This document shows positions 53,638-61,964 of a stretch of 64,000 nucleotides of DNA, piece after piece. Each line of letters begins with the position of its first letter. The first letter of the stretch is position 1. Source of the stretch: WVYX01 sp039586815 (GTDB taxonomy: Bacteria > Gemmatimonadota > Gemmatimonadetes > Gemmatimonadales > GWC2-71-9); the NCBI GenBank assembly GCA_039586815.1, contig JBDHJR010000011.1, positions 21,480 through 85,479 of the forward strand, given 5' to 3'. Position numbers and translations under genes: made by a program. Below the pieces are notes generated by a model. That model made no database searches and had not been told where the DNA came from. It saw only the letters and a list, made by a program, of their open reading frames with translations.

Positions 53638-55874
53638 GGACTCGGCGCGGAGTGACCCCCGGCCCCGAGCGGGATCGGCTCCAGCTCCAGCGCGACCAGT
53701 TCCGGCTCACCCTCCACCACCTGGTATGCGCGATCCATGGTCACGTCGCGGAAGATCTGTCGCTCTCCCGTGGTTGGCCAGGTCACCTCGATCTGCTCGA
53801 TCGCCACCGCATCTCCGAGGCCGATCTCCTGCTGGAAGCTCGAGTCGCCGAAGGTGCCGCCGCTACTGACTGTGGCGTAAACAGCGCGCGAGTCCCCCGC
53901 GGTACGGACCCGGACCTCGATCCGCGCCCCGACCCCGTAACGGTTGGAGCGAACCCCGCGCAGGCGGAGCGTTACCCAACGGTTCCCGTGCCCCGGGTTG
54001 AGAAGGAGAGCGTTCCTGGAGGTGTCTACACTGAAGAAACCGCCCAGCCCCTGGAAGACATCTTGATCGCCGTCGTTGTCGATGTCGGCGAAGGAGACCC
54101 CATGCCCCTTCGGCAGATGCCCGAACCCTCCCGACGTCGTCACTTCCTGGAACCGCCTCCCTCCGTCATTGCGGAACATCCGATTCGGCATGACCGAGCG
54201 TAGGTCGGGATCGCCCGTCCCTACGTAGAAGTCGAGCCAGCCGTCATTGTCCAAGTCGCCGAAATTGGTCCCCATCGTGAACACGACCTTGTCAACGTTC
54301 GCCTGCTGCGAAGTCTCGGTGAAGGTGCCGTCGCCGTTGTTCCGGTAGAGCCTCGGCCGGACCGCGGTCGTCGCCTCCCCCACGTAGTCGGCGAGTACAT
54401 CGCCCCAGATCTTCCCCCCCAGGGAGCCGCCGTAGCCCGAGACGAAGATGTCGAGCCAGCCGTCGTTGTCGTAGTCCCAGAACCAGGTCGGGAAGCTCCG
54501 CAGCGGCTCCTGCACCCCCGCCGCCTCGCCGACCTCGGTGAAGCTCCAGCCCCCTTCGTTTGAGGGCCCGTCGTTGTGGTAGAGGAGATTCGGAGTGCCG
54601 AGACGCGAGACATAGAGGTCGAGCCGGCCGTCGTTGTCGTAGTCGCCCCAGGTCACCGCCTTGACCAGCCCGATCGCCGCCAGCCCGACCTCCGCCGCCA
54701 CCTCCTCGAAGGTGCCGTCACCCCGGTTGCGGTAGAGCTCGCACGGATGGAAATCGTAGCCGACCGACTCGTTGCCGATGAAGAGGTCGAGCCAGCCGTC
54801 GTTGTCGTAGTCGCCCCAGGCCGCGGTCTGAGTGGGGTGGAAGCTGAGAATCCCCGCCGCCTCGGTCACATCCTCGAAGGTGCCGTCGCCGCGATTGCGC
54901 AGGAGCGAGTTCGGATGCCTCCCTCCGTCGGTTGAGGGGGGAACCCCCAACCAGGCCCCGCGGAGCACGAGCACGTCGAGATAACCGTCGTTGTCGTAGT
55001 CGGCGTGATTGAGATTGAGGCCACCCACGATACCGGTCAGCCCCGCCTCGTCCGTCCTTTCCGTGAACGTGCCGTCGCCGTCGTTAGTGAAGTAACGGAA
55101 CTGGTCCAGCAATCCCGACGAGGACGCGACAACGTCGAGATTTCCGTCGCCGTCGAAGTCATCCACTGCCGCCCCCCCCGCCAATCCCCAGGCAGCGACG
55201 CCCGCCTCGGGAGCCACGTCGCGAAAGCGCCCGATGTCATACTCAGATGCGAACACCCGGGGCGGGATGCGCCACCTCTGCGGCACCCCAGCGGGATACT
55301 CACCCGCCGCCATGTAAGCCAGGTTCAAGAGCCAGCGGGAGCCTTGATCATCGGGATCGGCAGCCAGGATCTCCTCCCAGATCCGGATCGCGTCCCGGGA
55401 GCCCCGCTGGATGGCGTGCTCGCCGGCCCCTTGAGAGGGGACCAGGCACGACCCGATCGTCTGCTCGATGCAGCTCTCCTTGACGCTGAGCTGGAGGTAG
55501 GCCAAGGCGAGCATCTGATCCACACCGGGGGGCTCGACCTGGGAGCGCAGCTCTTCGTAGAGCTCGATCGCCTCCTCCGTCTCCCCCGACAGCAGCAGAT
55601 CCTGGGCCAGCAGCCGCTGCAGCGCGATCCGCTGGTTCGGATCGGCCGGCGGCGCCATGCGCTTCATCATCACCACCCTCGTCGCGTTGGCGTAGGGATA
55701 GGTGCGAGGGTCGGTGTACGTGGCGATCGAATCGAGACGGGCAGCCATCTGCCGCGTCCCTGGATGCGGCAGACCGGCATCCTGTACGCAACCGAGCCCG
55801 CCGGCGCAGAACAAGACGAGGGACAGCCCGCCTGCATTGGCGGCGAAGGAGTCGAAGATAGTATTGGGGCTCAT
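53634..55874 (-). CDS. TPR + CRTAC1-type exported protein
   Basis: 746 aa. N-terminal signal (about 1-28; GLGC may be a lipobox). TPR-like part about 55-190, then propeller blades about 215-620 (DFDGDGNLDVVAS, DYDNDGYLDVLVL, DYDNDGWLDLFIG, DYDNDGRLDLYVS, DLDNDGWLDFYVG, DIDNDGDQDVFQG) and an ASPIC/UnbV end (GVGARIEVRVRT, SSGGTFGDSSFQQEIGLGD). First of the three-gene operon; starts of all three are coupled or nearly so. Probably works with the two larger proteins downstream. Confidence 0.87.
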   Translation of the reverse strand: MSPNTIFDSFAANAGGLSLVLFCAGGLGCVQDAGLPHPGTRQMAARLDSIATYTDPRTYPYANATRVVMMKRMAPPADPNQRIALQRLLAQDLLLSGETEEAIELYEELRSQVEPPGVDQMLALAYLQLSVKESCIEQTIGSCLVPSQGAGEHAIQRGSRDAIRIWEEILAADPDDQGSRWLLNLAYMAAGEYPAGVPQRWRIPPRVFASEYDIGRFRDVAPEAGVAAWGLAGGAAVDDFDGDGNLDVVASSSGLLDQFRYFTNDGDGTFTERTDEAGLTGIVGGLNLNHADYDNDGYLDVLVLRGAWLGVPPSTDGGRHPNSLLRNRGDGTFEDVTEAAGILSFHPTQTAAWGDYDNDGWLDLFIGNESVGYDFHPCELYRNRGDGTFEEVAAEVGLAAIGLVKAVTWGDYDNDGRLDLYVSRLGTPNLLYHNDGPSNEGGWSFTEVGEAAGVQEPLRSFPTWFWDYDNDGWLDIFVSGYGGSLGGKIWGDVLADYVGEATTAVRPRLYRNNGDGTFTETSQQANVDKVVFTMGTNFGDLDNDGWLDFYVGTGDPDLRSVMPNRMFRNDGGRRFQEVTTSGGFGHLPKGHGVSFADIDNDGDQDVFQGLGGFFSVDTSRNALLLNPGHGNRWVTLRLRGVRSNRYGVGARIEVRVRTAGDSRAVYATVSSGGTFGDSSFQQEIGLGDAVAIEQIEVTWPTTGERQIFRDVTMDRAYQVVEGEPELVALELEPIPLGAGGHSAPSP

Positions 55875-56173
55875 AGTCGAGGGCGGTTGTCAGGCGAGAC
55901 GTGAGCTTCTGTCATGGTCGGCAAAGATAGGGCGATGTCAGGACTTCGGAAGGCCGGAGCTGCACGAGCGTCGCCCCGGGGAATACCACCGAAACAAGAG
56001 AGCCGGCCCCTTTGGACCGGCTCTCGGACCGCGGCGTGAGGTCCTTCTCCGCCGTGGCCACCCGCACTGTCCTGCACCGTGCTCGCGTCTCGCCAGCCGG
56101 GAGAGGATTCGCCGCATCCCAAGAGCGCGAACGACAGCAGCGCCAGCAGCCGCAGCGTCGGCGGCACGGTCAT
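55871..56173 (-). CDS. Short lipoprotein-like reading frame (doubtful)
   Basis: 100 aa starting MTVPPTLRLLALLSFALLGCGES, a convincing lipoprotein signal with lipobox LLGC. The TGA overlaps the ATG of the CRTAC1 gene (ATGA), as in a true operon. Against it: the part after the lipobox is low-complexity and unlike a folded domain, and a hairpin terminator (55998-56025) lies inside it. It may be a decayed gene, a leader peptide or a chance frame. Confidence 0.4.
   Translation of the reverse strand: MTVPPTLRLLALLSFALLGCGESSPGWRDASTVQDSAGGHGGEGPHAAVREPVQRGRLSCFGGIPRGDARAAPAFRSPDIALSLPTMTEAHVSPDNRPRL
55998..56025 (-). terminator. Hairpin, probable terminator or attenuator upstream of the CRTAC1 operon
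   Basis: Perfect 9-bp arms (GAGAGCCGG / CCGGCTCTC) with a 10-base loop that can add three pairs. On the minus strand TTGTTTC follows, as in a rho-independent terminator. It is 124 bp before the CRTAC1 start, inside the doubtful lipoprotein frame, so it either ends an upstream transcript or attenuates the operon. Confidence 0.5.
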
Positions 56174-56274
56174 CAGCAGCCCTCCCTCGAGCCTTCGCCG
56201 GAATCAACGCCGCCAACTCCCGGCGCGCTACATCGACTCCTCGCCCTTCAGGTACCGGTCCAGGAATTCGATCA
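56168..56274. repeat. Direct-repeat copy A (matches 59644-59700 and 59886-59932)
   Basis: 56168-56224 matches 59644-59700 at 49 of 57 positions. 56228-56274 matches 59886-59932 at all 47 positions. In this copy the two parts are only 3 bp apart; in the other copy 185 bp separate them. Orientation is the same in both copies, which lie about 3.6 kb apart. Confidence 0.75.
56228..56274 (-). pseudogene. Remnant of an S9 peptidase C-terminus
   Basis: On the minus strand this reads LIEFLDRYLKGEESM followed by TAG, identical in DNA to the last 15 codons and stop of the S9 peptidase gene at 59886-61772. Nothing upstream in the same frame continues the peptidase, so this is a leftover of a second copy or of recombination. 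Confidence 0.6.
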
Positions 56275-56407
56275 GCGCAGAGGAGGCGCCTCGGTGTCAG
56301 GCCGAGCACCTGAGTGGACATGGGAACGCTCATGCGACCGTGGCCGTCTCAGGAGTCAATTGTATGACGCGAACCCGCGCCGAACGGTTGCAGCCGGCCT
56401 TCGCCCG

Positions 56408-58225
56408 TCAGCGCCCCCTCAGCTCATCGATGACCGCGGCGTCCACCCAGTACGCGTCGTCGTTGCCGCGTCGGGACGAGTTCAGAATGAGTTGGGCGCC
56501 GTCCGGCGTGACCAGCGCGCAGACCTCGTACCCGCGCGAGTTGACGGGCTCTCCCATGTTCACCGGCGCGGTCCAATTGCCCGCGTCGTCCTTGAAGCTG
56601 ATGTACAGGTCCACGCCCCCTACGGCATTCGGTCGCCGGCTCCCGGTGAAGATGAGGTAGCTCTCGTCGGGGGCGATGAACGGCGATCCCTCGCCGGCCT
56701 CCGTGTTGATCATCGGGCCCAGATTCTTCGGCTCCCGCCAGCGTCCGTCGACGAAGCGCGACACATAGACGTCTCCCTCGCCGAAGCCGCCGGGCGCGCC
56801 GGAGCCGAAGTAGATGTTGCCGTTGGCGGCGACCGAGAACTGCCAGTGCATCTCCAGGGCGTTGGGGCCGCCCTCGATCATGTGTGGCTCCGACCACCCG
56901 TCCCCCGTGCGGTCCACATACCAGATGCGCTCGGCGCGCGAGCTGTCGACCGGGCTGGGCCGGTACGACAGGAAGAACAGGCGCTCACCGCCGGGGTCGA
57001 AGATCGGCTCGCCGTCGCCGGTCGTGAACTGCGAGAACGGCACCCGGGCCGGCTCGGTCCAGCGGTCCCCCTCGAGCCGCGAGGTGAACAGGATCGAGCG
57101 CGTGTACCCCGACTCGTCGATGATGAAGGAGCTGGACCAGAACGCCTCCTCTCCGTCCGGCGCGAACGTGGGCACGCAGTGCTCGAACCGGTGCGAGGCC
57201 ACGATATCCAGCGCGAACGGGACCGGCTCACGCCCCGGCCTCGGCTGCCCCATGTAAGGGCCCTGCAGCACGGGGAAGTTGACGGGCGCGGTGCTCGCAC
57301 CCTGGGCGGCCAGCAGCTCGACCACCCGGTCGTGGCCCCCCGCCTGCGCCATGTTGAGCGCCGAGTAGCCGGCCACGCTGCGCGCGTCGAGCGTCGCCCC
57401 GCGTGCGATGAGCAGCTCCACGACCTCCCGGTGTCCGTACTCGGCCGCGTAGTGCAACGGCGCCCGGCCGTAGCGGTCCCGCTCATCCACATCCAGCCCA
57501 CGGTCGAGCAGAATGCCGACGATGCGTGCGGAGCCCCCTTCGCTGGCCGAGTGCAGCAGCGAGCCTTCGCTCTCGTTGCGGGTGTCGATGTCGATGCCGT
57601 CCGCCAGGAGCGCGAAGAGGCGCTCGAGCCCCTGCTCGATGGCCAACGTCGCGAGAAATCCGGCGTCGGGTCCCGCGGCAGGCACCTCCGCGCCGCGATC
57701 CAGCAGCAGATCCACCAGCGCCCCGTGGCCGCGCCAGGCGGCCAGTTCGAGCGGCGAGGCATTGTAGCGATCGCGCCCGTTCACCTCGGCGCCGCCGTCG
57801 AGCAGGATCGTGGCCACCTCGACGTTGCCGGTCTCCCGCGCCACCAGCAGCAGCGGCGTGCGGCCGTAGTCGTCTCGGATCTCCGTATCCGCGCCGCGCG
57901 CGAGCAGGAGCTGAACCATCGTCGGATGGCTGCGCAGCGCCGCGTACGTAAGCGGCGTCTCACCGCTGTGGGCCCGGGCGTCGATGGCCGCCCCGTGCGC
58001 CAGGAGCAACTGCGCCACCTCGGTGGCGCCCGCGCCCGCCGCGTAGTGGAGCGGCGTGCGATCGTGATCGTCGGTGCCGTTGACCAGGCCGGCGTCGTGC
58101 TCGAGCAGGCTGGCCACCGCCGCGGTGTCTCCTGCTCGGGCGGCCTCGCGGATGTCCTGAGCACGAGCGGCGGCAGAGATCGCGGTGAAAGCCAGCAGGA
58201 GGCTGGCCGAGCGAATGGCGTGCAT
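56408..58225 (-). CDS. Exported ankyrin-repeat/PD40-propeller protein
   Basis: 605 aa from ATG 58225 (AGAGGG leader). Signal peptide ending AAARAQ (about 1-22). Residues about 25-325 hold nine ankyrin repeats (RTPLHYAAGAGATEVAQLLL, GETPLTYAALRSHPTMVQLL, GRAPLHYAAEYGHREVVELL among them). The C-terminal half is a PD40-type propeller (THFEHCVPTFAPDGEE region, LFFLSYRPSP, SPFIAPDESYLIFTGSRRP). Both parts are binding modules; no enzyme domain. Extracytoplasmic ankyrin proteins are rarer than cytoplasmic ones. Likely a sensor or scaffold on the envelope. Confidence 0.82.
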   Translation of the reverse strand: MHAIRSASLLLAFTAISAAARAQDIREAARAGDTAAVASLLEHDAGLVNGTDDHDRTPLHYAAGAGATEVAQLLLAHGAAIDARAHSGETPLTYAALRSHPTMVQLLLARGADTEIRDDYGRTPLLLVARETGNVEVATILLDGGAEVNGRDRYNASPLELAAWRGHGALVDLLLDRGAEVPAAGPDAGFLATLAIEQGLERLFALLADGIDIDTRNESEGSLLHSASEGGSARIVGILLDRGLDVDERDRYGRAPLHYAAEYGHREVVELLIARGATLDARSVAGYSALNMAQAGGHDRVVELLAAQGASTAPVNFPVLQGPYMGQPRPGREPVPFALDIVASHRFEHCVPTFAPDGEEAFWSSSFIIDESGYTRSILFTSRLEGDRWTEPARVPFSQFTTGDGEPIFDPGGERLFFLSYRPSPVDSSRAERIWYVDRTGDGWSEPHMIEGGPNALEMHWQFSVAANGNIYFGSGAPGGFGEGDVYVSRFVDGRWREPKNLGPMINTEAGEGSPFIAPDESYLIFTGSRRPNAVGGVDLYISFKDDAGNWTAPVNMGEPVNSRGYEVCALVTPDGAQLILNSSRRGNDDAYWVDAAVIDELRGR

Positions 58226-58434
58226 GGGCCCTCTCTTCCCTGGGGCGCGCCGTGAGCACCGAAGGCCTCCCCTCCTCATCCACCCACAACGTCGTGTATC
58301 CGATGTCGACTGCTGATTGCACTACGGCCAGCGGCAGGTCGCGGTTCCTGCGGTCGGGGCGATGTCGGGAAAGTGGGGTCCGAGTCCTGGTCCTACCGCG
58401 TCACCACCAGGCCCAGTGTCAGGCAGTAAGGCGC

Positions 58435-59487
58435 CTACTGCCCGACTCCGACCGCCCTGAGAAACTCCTCGCTCCACATCGGCAACGGGTCAGCGTCACC
58501 GCGGGGATGCGCGTGCGCGACATCGTTGTACGCCGTCAACAGAATGCGTGGATCGCAGACGGCACGCACGACGACCTCGCGTCCCTGCGCTCGCTCGACG
58601 AGCGCCGCCATCTTCCAGCCTGCCGTGTAGAACGCCCCCTGCGGCACGTCTTCGGTGTTGATGAACGAGAACAACTGCGTACGCTGCTCCACTTCCGCCA
58701 GCTCGCCCGCGAGAATCTGCCGGAAGAACCGCTCGATCCGCGGCACATCCGTCGCGAAGTTGGCGACGTCCCGTTCCCAGACCGCCCACGCATCCGACGG
58801 ACTCGAGGCGTGCGGATGTACGTCCGGCCCGCCCGCAGCGGCAAGCACGGCCATGCCCTCGCCGAAGCCGCTGAGCCAACTGACGACCCGTCGCGCCGGT
58901 GCGTCCAGCGTGTCGGCACCCGTCGGATCGGGACACGCCGCGCTGCCCACATGGTGCAGCTCGTGCGCCAGCGTGTTCGCGAGGACGGCCGCGGAGCGAT
59001 CCGGATCGACATACATGAAGATCGCCGGGTCTGTATCGAGTTCGAACACGAAGCTGTTCGGCGTACGCTTGATCACCGGGTAGATCGTGGCATCGAGGAC
59101 GACATCGTCGGGCAGATAGGCCAGTGCCCGCTCGGCGGCAGCGGCGATATCGATTCCACGCCACTTTCCCAGGGCCTCCCGCAACACCGGCAGACGGCGT
59201 AGCGCGTCGTCGGAACGCACGAATTCCCGGAATCTCGCGTCGAACGCCTCGGCCCCGAACGACTCCTGCCGCCGCTTGAGACGGATGTAGCCGGTCGTCG
59301 ATTCAAGCCGGCGCCAGTCCGCCTCGCCAGGATCGACGCCCCGCGCCCGCTGCTCGAGGAGCGCGATGACCGCGTCGGCCTGGTCGAGCTCGATGCGAAC
59401 CGTGACGGTGTGCTGGGGCTCCTGCGCGCGAACCCCCGCGGCCAGCAGCGTCGGCACAACAATTGCGACCGCTCGAAGGAAAGGCAT
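58435..59487 (-). CDS. DUF5700-like putative zinc protease
   Basis: 350 aa from ATG 59487 with GGAG seven bases upstream. Signal peptide to GVRAQ (about 1-22). Metal motif HELHH at 175-179 (in LANTLAHELHHVGSAAC), typical of zincin-like proteases, followed by GFGEGMAVLAAAGG, where the Glu could be the third ligand. The family is known only as putative Zn-dependent proteases. Exported. Not near a recognised partner; the gene lies 209 bp from the ankyrin gene. Confidence 0.75.
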   Translation of the reverse strand: MPFLRAVAIVVPTLLAAGVRAQEPQHTVTVRIELDQADAVIALLEQRARGVDPGEADWRRLESTTGYIRLKRRQESFGAEAFDARFREFVRSDDALRRLPVLREALGKWRGIDIAAAAERALAYLPDDVVLDATIYPVIKRTPNSFVFELDTDPAIFMYVDPDRSAAVLANTLAHELHHVGSAACPDPTGADTLDAPARRVVSWLSGFGEGMAVLAAAGGPDVHPHASSPSDAWAVWERDVANFATDVPRIERFFRQILAGELAEVEQRTQLFSFINTEDVPQGAFYTAGWKMAALVERAQGREVVVRAVCDPRILLTAYNDVAHAHPRGDADPLPMWSEEFLRAVGVGQ

Positions 59488-59885
59488 GGCTCCAAGTATC
59501 AACGCCCGGAATGGCACCCGCAAGGCGTGACGCCCGGCGGTTGCGGCGTTCGTCACCCGCGGCGTTTTGCCGTGAGAAACACACCCCACCCGAGACGGGG
59601 TCTCAGGACTCACCGCATTCGACGGGCCCCGCGACGACCGCGCGGTCATCGGCCGCCTTCCCTCGAGCCTTCTCCGGCATCAACGCCGCCGGCTGCCGGC
59701 CGGTCAAGTGTCGACGCCATCATTGCCTCGGGCGAATCGGTCTTCGACCCGATCGCAGCCTTCTTGGGTAGCGCCCGCCTGCCGACCCGGAAGGTGGAGG
59801 TGCTCTTCATGGGCACCGGCCTCGGAAGGTACGTGGATGATTCCGGCCGGACCGTGTTGCACCGCCATGCCGCCGCGCTGGGCGG
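59488..59885. other. Gap with repeat copy B and a gene fragment
   Basis: 398 bp with no complete gene. From left: about 150 bp including a small GAGAC/GTCTC hairpin (about 59593-59605), then repeat 59644-59700, then a 185-bp stretch (59701-59885) that encodes a protein-like piece on the plus strand (described separately), ending at the S9 peptidase stop. Confidence 0.6.
59644..59700. repeat. Direct-repeat copy B, part 1
   Basis: 57 bp with 49 matches to 56168-56224. It lies beyond the S9 gene stop and is separated from part 2 (59886-59932) by 185 bp absent from copy A. Confidence 0.7.
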
Positions 59886-59889
59886 CTAC
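59701..59889 (+). pseudogene. Fragment of an unrecognised gene
   Basis: A plus-strand frame reads SSVDAIIASGESVFDPIAAF, then RKVEVLFMGTGLGRYVDDSG and LHRHAAALGGY, without a start codon or a proper end. It has the strong third-position G/C preference of the real genes here and sounds protein-like, while the frame around it is noise. It is probably a piece of a lost gene inserted between the two repeat parts. I do not recognise the family. Confidence 0.35.
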
Positions 59890-59932
59890 ATCGACTCCTC
59901 GCCCTTCAGGTACCGGTCCAGGAATTCGATCA
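59886..59932. repeat. Direct-repeat copy B, part 2 (end of the S9 gene)
   Basis: 47 bp identical to 56228-56274. It is the last 15 codons and stop of the functional S9 peptidase gene. Confidence 0.75.
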
Positions 59933-61772
59933 CCGCCGCATATCCCTCGATTTCGTTCTCCTTCTTCACGAACCCGTGCCCTTCGTCCTCGAAGATCACG
60001 TACTCAACCGGCACACCCCTCGCGCGAGCCGCCTCGACGATCTCATCCGACTCCACTTGCAGCACGCGGGGGTCGTTGGCGCCCTGGAGGACCATGAGCG
60101 GCGACCGGATCTCATCGGCGTTGAACAGCGGTGAGATCCGGTGCAGCCGCACGCTATCGGTGGCGGGGTCGCCCATCTCCTCATAAAGCGCCTCGCGGAA
60201 CGACTCCCACCACGGCGGGATGCTGGTCAAGGTGCGGATCCAGTTGGAAATGCCGAACAGATCGACGCCGACGGCAAACTCGTCCGGCTGCAGCGTCAGG
60301 GCGGCCAGCACCATGTACCCCCCGTAGCTTCCGCCGATGATGCCAATGCGGTCGGGATCCACGTACCCGGTCGCAATGAGCATCTGCTTGCTGGCCACGA
60401 CATCTCCCAGATCGGCCTCCCCATGCGCCTGATCGTCCATCTTGTAGAAGGACTTTCCGTAGCCGGAGCTGCCACGGTTGTTGATGTCGAACACCACGTA
60501 GCCATGGTTCACGAGCGCCTGTGTGAGCGCTCGATACCGCACCACGGCTTGCCCGCCGGGACCTCCGTGCACCATCACCACCGCCGGCGCCTTGGCGGAA
60601 CGCGACGCCTGGTGTGGCTTGTAGAGCAGACCCGGCACCGCGAGCCCGTCGTATGACGTGAACCACACGTGCTCAGGAGCCACCAGGTCGTCACGATCGA
60701 TGGTGCTGCTCAGCGCATCGGTGAGCCGTTGCGGCCTACCGTCCAGGGGACCACACCACAGATCGCTGGGCGTGCTACCGTCGGTGGCGTAGAACGCCAC
60801 CCAGGAGTCGTCCTTCGAAAACTGCATGCCGCTCACCAACCCGTCGGGAAGGCCGCGGAGTTCCACCAGCTCCATGGTCGCCGCGTCGTAGACCCAGGTG
60901 ACGATCTTCGCCTCCGTGTTGACCGTGACCCGGAGGTACGCACCACTCTTCGTGTACGACGCCCCGAGCACGTCCCACTCCGGCGCCAGGACCTCGGTCA
61001 CCTCTCCGGTCTCGATCTCATAGCGATACAGCGCCGCGAACTCGCGATCCCGATCCGAAACGAACAGCAGGGCCGATCCGTCGGGTGTGAAGTCGGCTGG
61101 TGCGTTGGACACGCTGCCGGTGTGTGCCGTGATGTTCGTGGTGGTGTTGGTCTGACGATCGTGCAAGAAGATGTCGGAGTTCGACGTGGTGTACGGCTTC
61201 GCCAGCGACAGGTAGCGCTCGTCCGGCGACACCCCCCCAATACCGAACCCTTCATCGTTCCGGTACACCAGGGAGCGCGCATAGCCGTCCACGTCGTACT
61301 CGTAGACGTCGAAGAAGCGGGAGTCGCGCTCGTTCGTCTCCACGAAGAACGATCGCTCGTCGTCGGCCCAGCCGTCGAAGGCGGCCTTGAGGTCGTCACC
61401 AGGGGTGAGGTCCTGGACGGAGCCGTCCGGCGTACGGACGTACACGTGATCGAGCTCGTTCCCGCCCCGATCCTGCGTGTACAGTATGCGGTCGTCCGCC
61501 GGGAAGAACGAAACGGCGAACACCGCATCGTCCGTGGACTCGGTGAGCGCCTGCGTGTCACCGCCTTCGACGGGAATCACGTAGGCGTTGTACACGCCCG
61601 ACACGTTGGACGTGACGAGCAGCCGTGTGTGGTCGTGTGAGAACGACGCTCCGAAATACTGGTCGTTTTCGTAGAAGTCGGCGACCGTGTATTGCTGGAC
61701 GTCTCCGGTGGTCTGGCACGCGGCAAACACCAAGGCCGACAGTGCGAGAGCGACCGGGCTCCGGGTGGACAT
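59886..61772 (-). CDS. S9-family prolyl oligopeptidase-like lipoprotein
   Basis: 628 aa from ATG 61772 (GGAGGGC leader). Lipobox FAAC at about residues 15-18. N-terminal seven-blade propeller (about 30-370) with WD40-like strands, then an alpha/beta hydrolase: VVMVHGGPGG, nucleophile Ser in IIGGSYGGYM (about residue 480), Asp in GANDPRVL and His in DEGHGFVKKE. Catalytic triad complete. It should cleave small peptides, perhaps dipeptidyl- or acylaminoacyl-peptidase-like, at the outside of the inner or outer membrane. Its 3' end is the source of the duplicated 47-bp repeat. Confidence 0.92.
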   Translation of the reverse strand: MSTRSPVALALSALVFAACQTTGDVQQYTVADFYENDQYFGASFSHDHTRLLVTSNVSGVYNAYVIPVEGGDTQALTESTDDAVFAVSFFPADDRILYTQDRGGNELDHVYVRTPDGSVQDLTPGDDLKAAFDGWADDERSFFVETNERDSRFFDVYEYDVDGYARSLVYRNDEGFGIGGVSPDERYLSLAKPYTTSNSDIFLHDRQTNTTTNITAHTGSVSNAPADFTPDGSALLFVSDRDREFAALYRYEIETGEVTEVLAPEWDVLGASYTKSGAYLRVTVNTEAKIVTWVYDAATMELVELRGLPDGLVSGMQFSKDDSWVAFYATDGSTPSDLWCGPLDGRPQRLTDALSSTIDRDDLVAPEHVWFTSYDGLAVPGLLYKPHQASRSAKAPAVVMVHGGPGGQAVVRYRALTQALVNHGYVVFDINNRGSSGYGKSFYKMDDQAHGEADLGDVVASKQMLIATGYVDPDRIGIIGGSYGGYMVLAALTLQPDEFAVGVDLFGISNWIRTLTSIPPWWESFREALYEEMGDPATDSVRLHRISPLFNADEIRSPLMVLQGANDPRVLQVESDEIVEAARARGVPVEYVIFEDEGHGFVKKENEIEGYAAVIEFLDRYLKGEESM

Positions 61773-61964
61773 GACGCTGCCCTCCAGTGGAAATGGCTCC
61801 AAACGGCGCGGATAGTGGCTGGGTCAGAGCGTAACATGTGCGGCGCGGCGGCCTCGTGCCAGGGCGCCCGGGGGCATCACGTGCCCAATCTGAAACACTC
61901 CTGTGGGGGCATCGAGCCTGGCGGGACCGGCGTTCGTCACCTCGTGCCGCCGGCCGGTACAACC

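Larger units (their letters stand above)
55875..56407. other. Gap between ankyrin-propeller gene and CRTAC1 operon
   Basis: 533 bp with no secure gene. It holds the doubtful lipoprotein frame (55871-56173), the hairpin 55998-56025, the repeat copy 56168-56274 that contains the last codons of an S9 peptidase, and about 130 bp (56275-56407) with nothing recognised. It reads like a region of old gene loss in front of the operon promoter. Confidence 0.6.

Noticed and set aside
55938..56333. 131-codon minus-strand frame across the repeat region
   Set aside because: Arg/Ala-rich shadow frame overlapping the repeat and hairpin; no domain.
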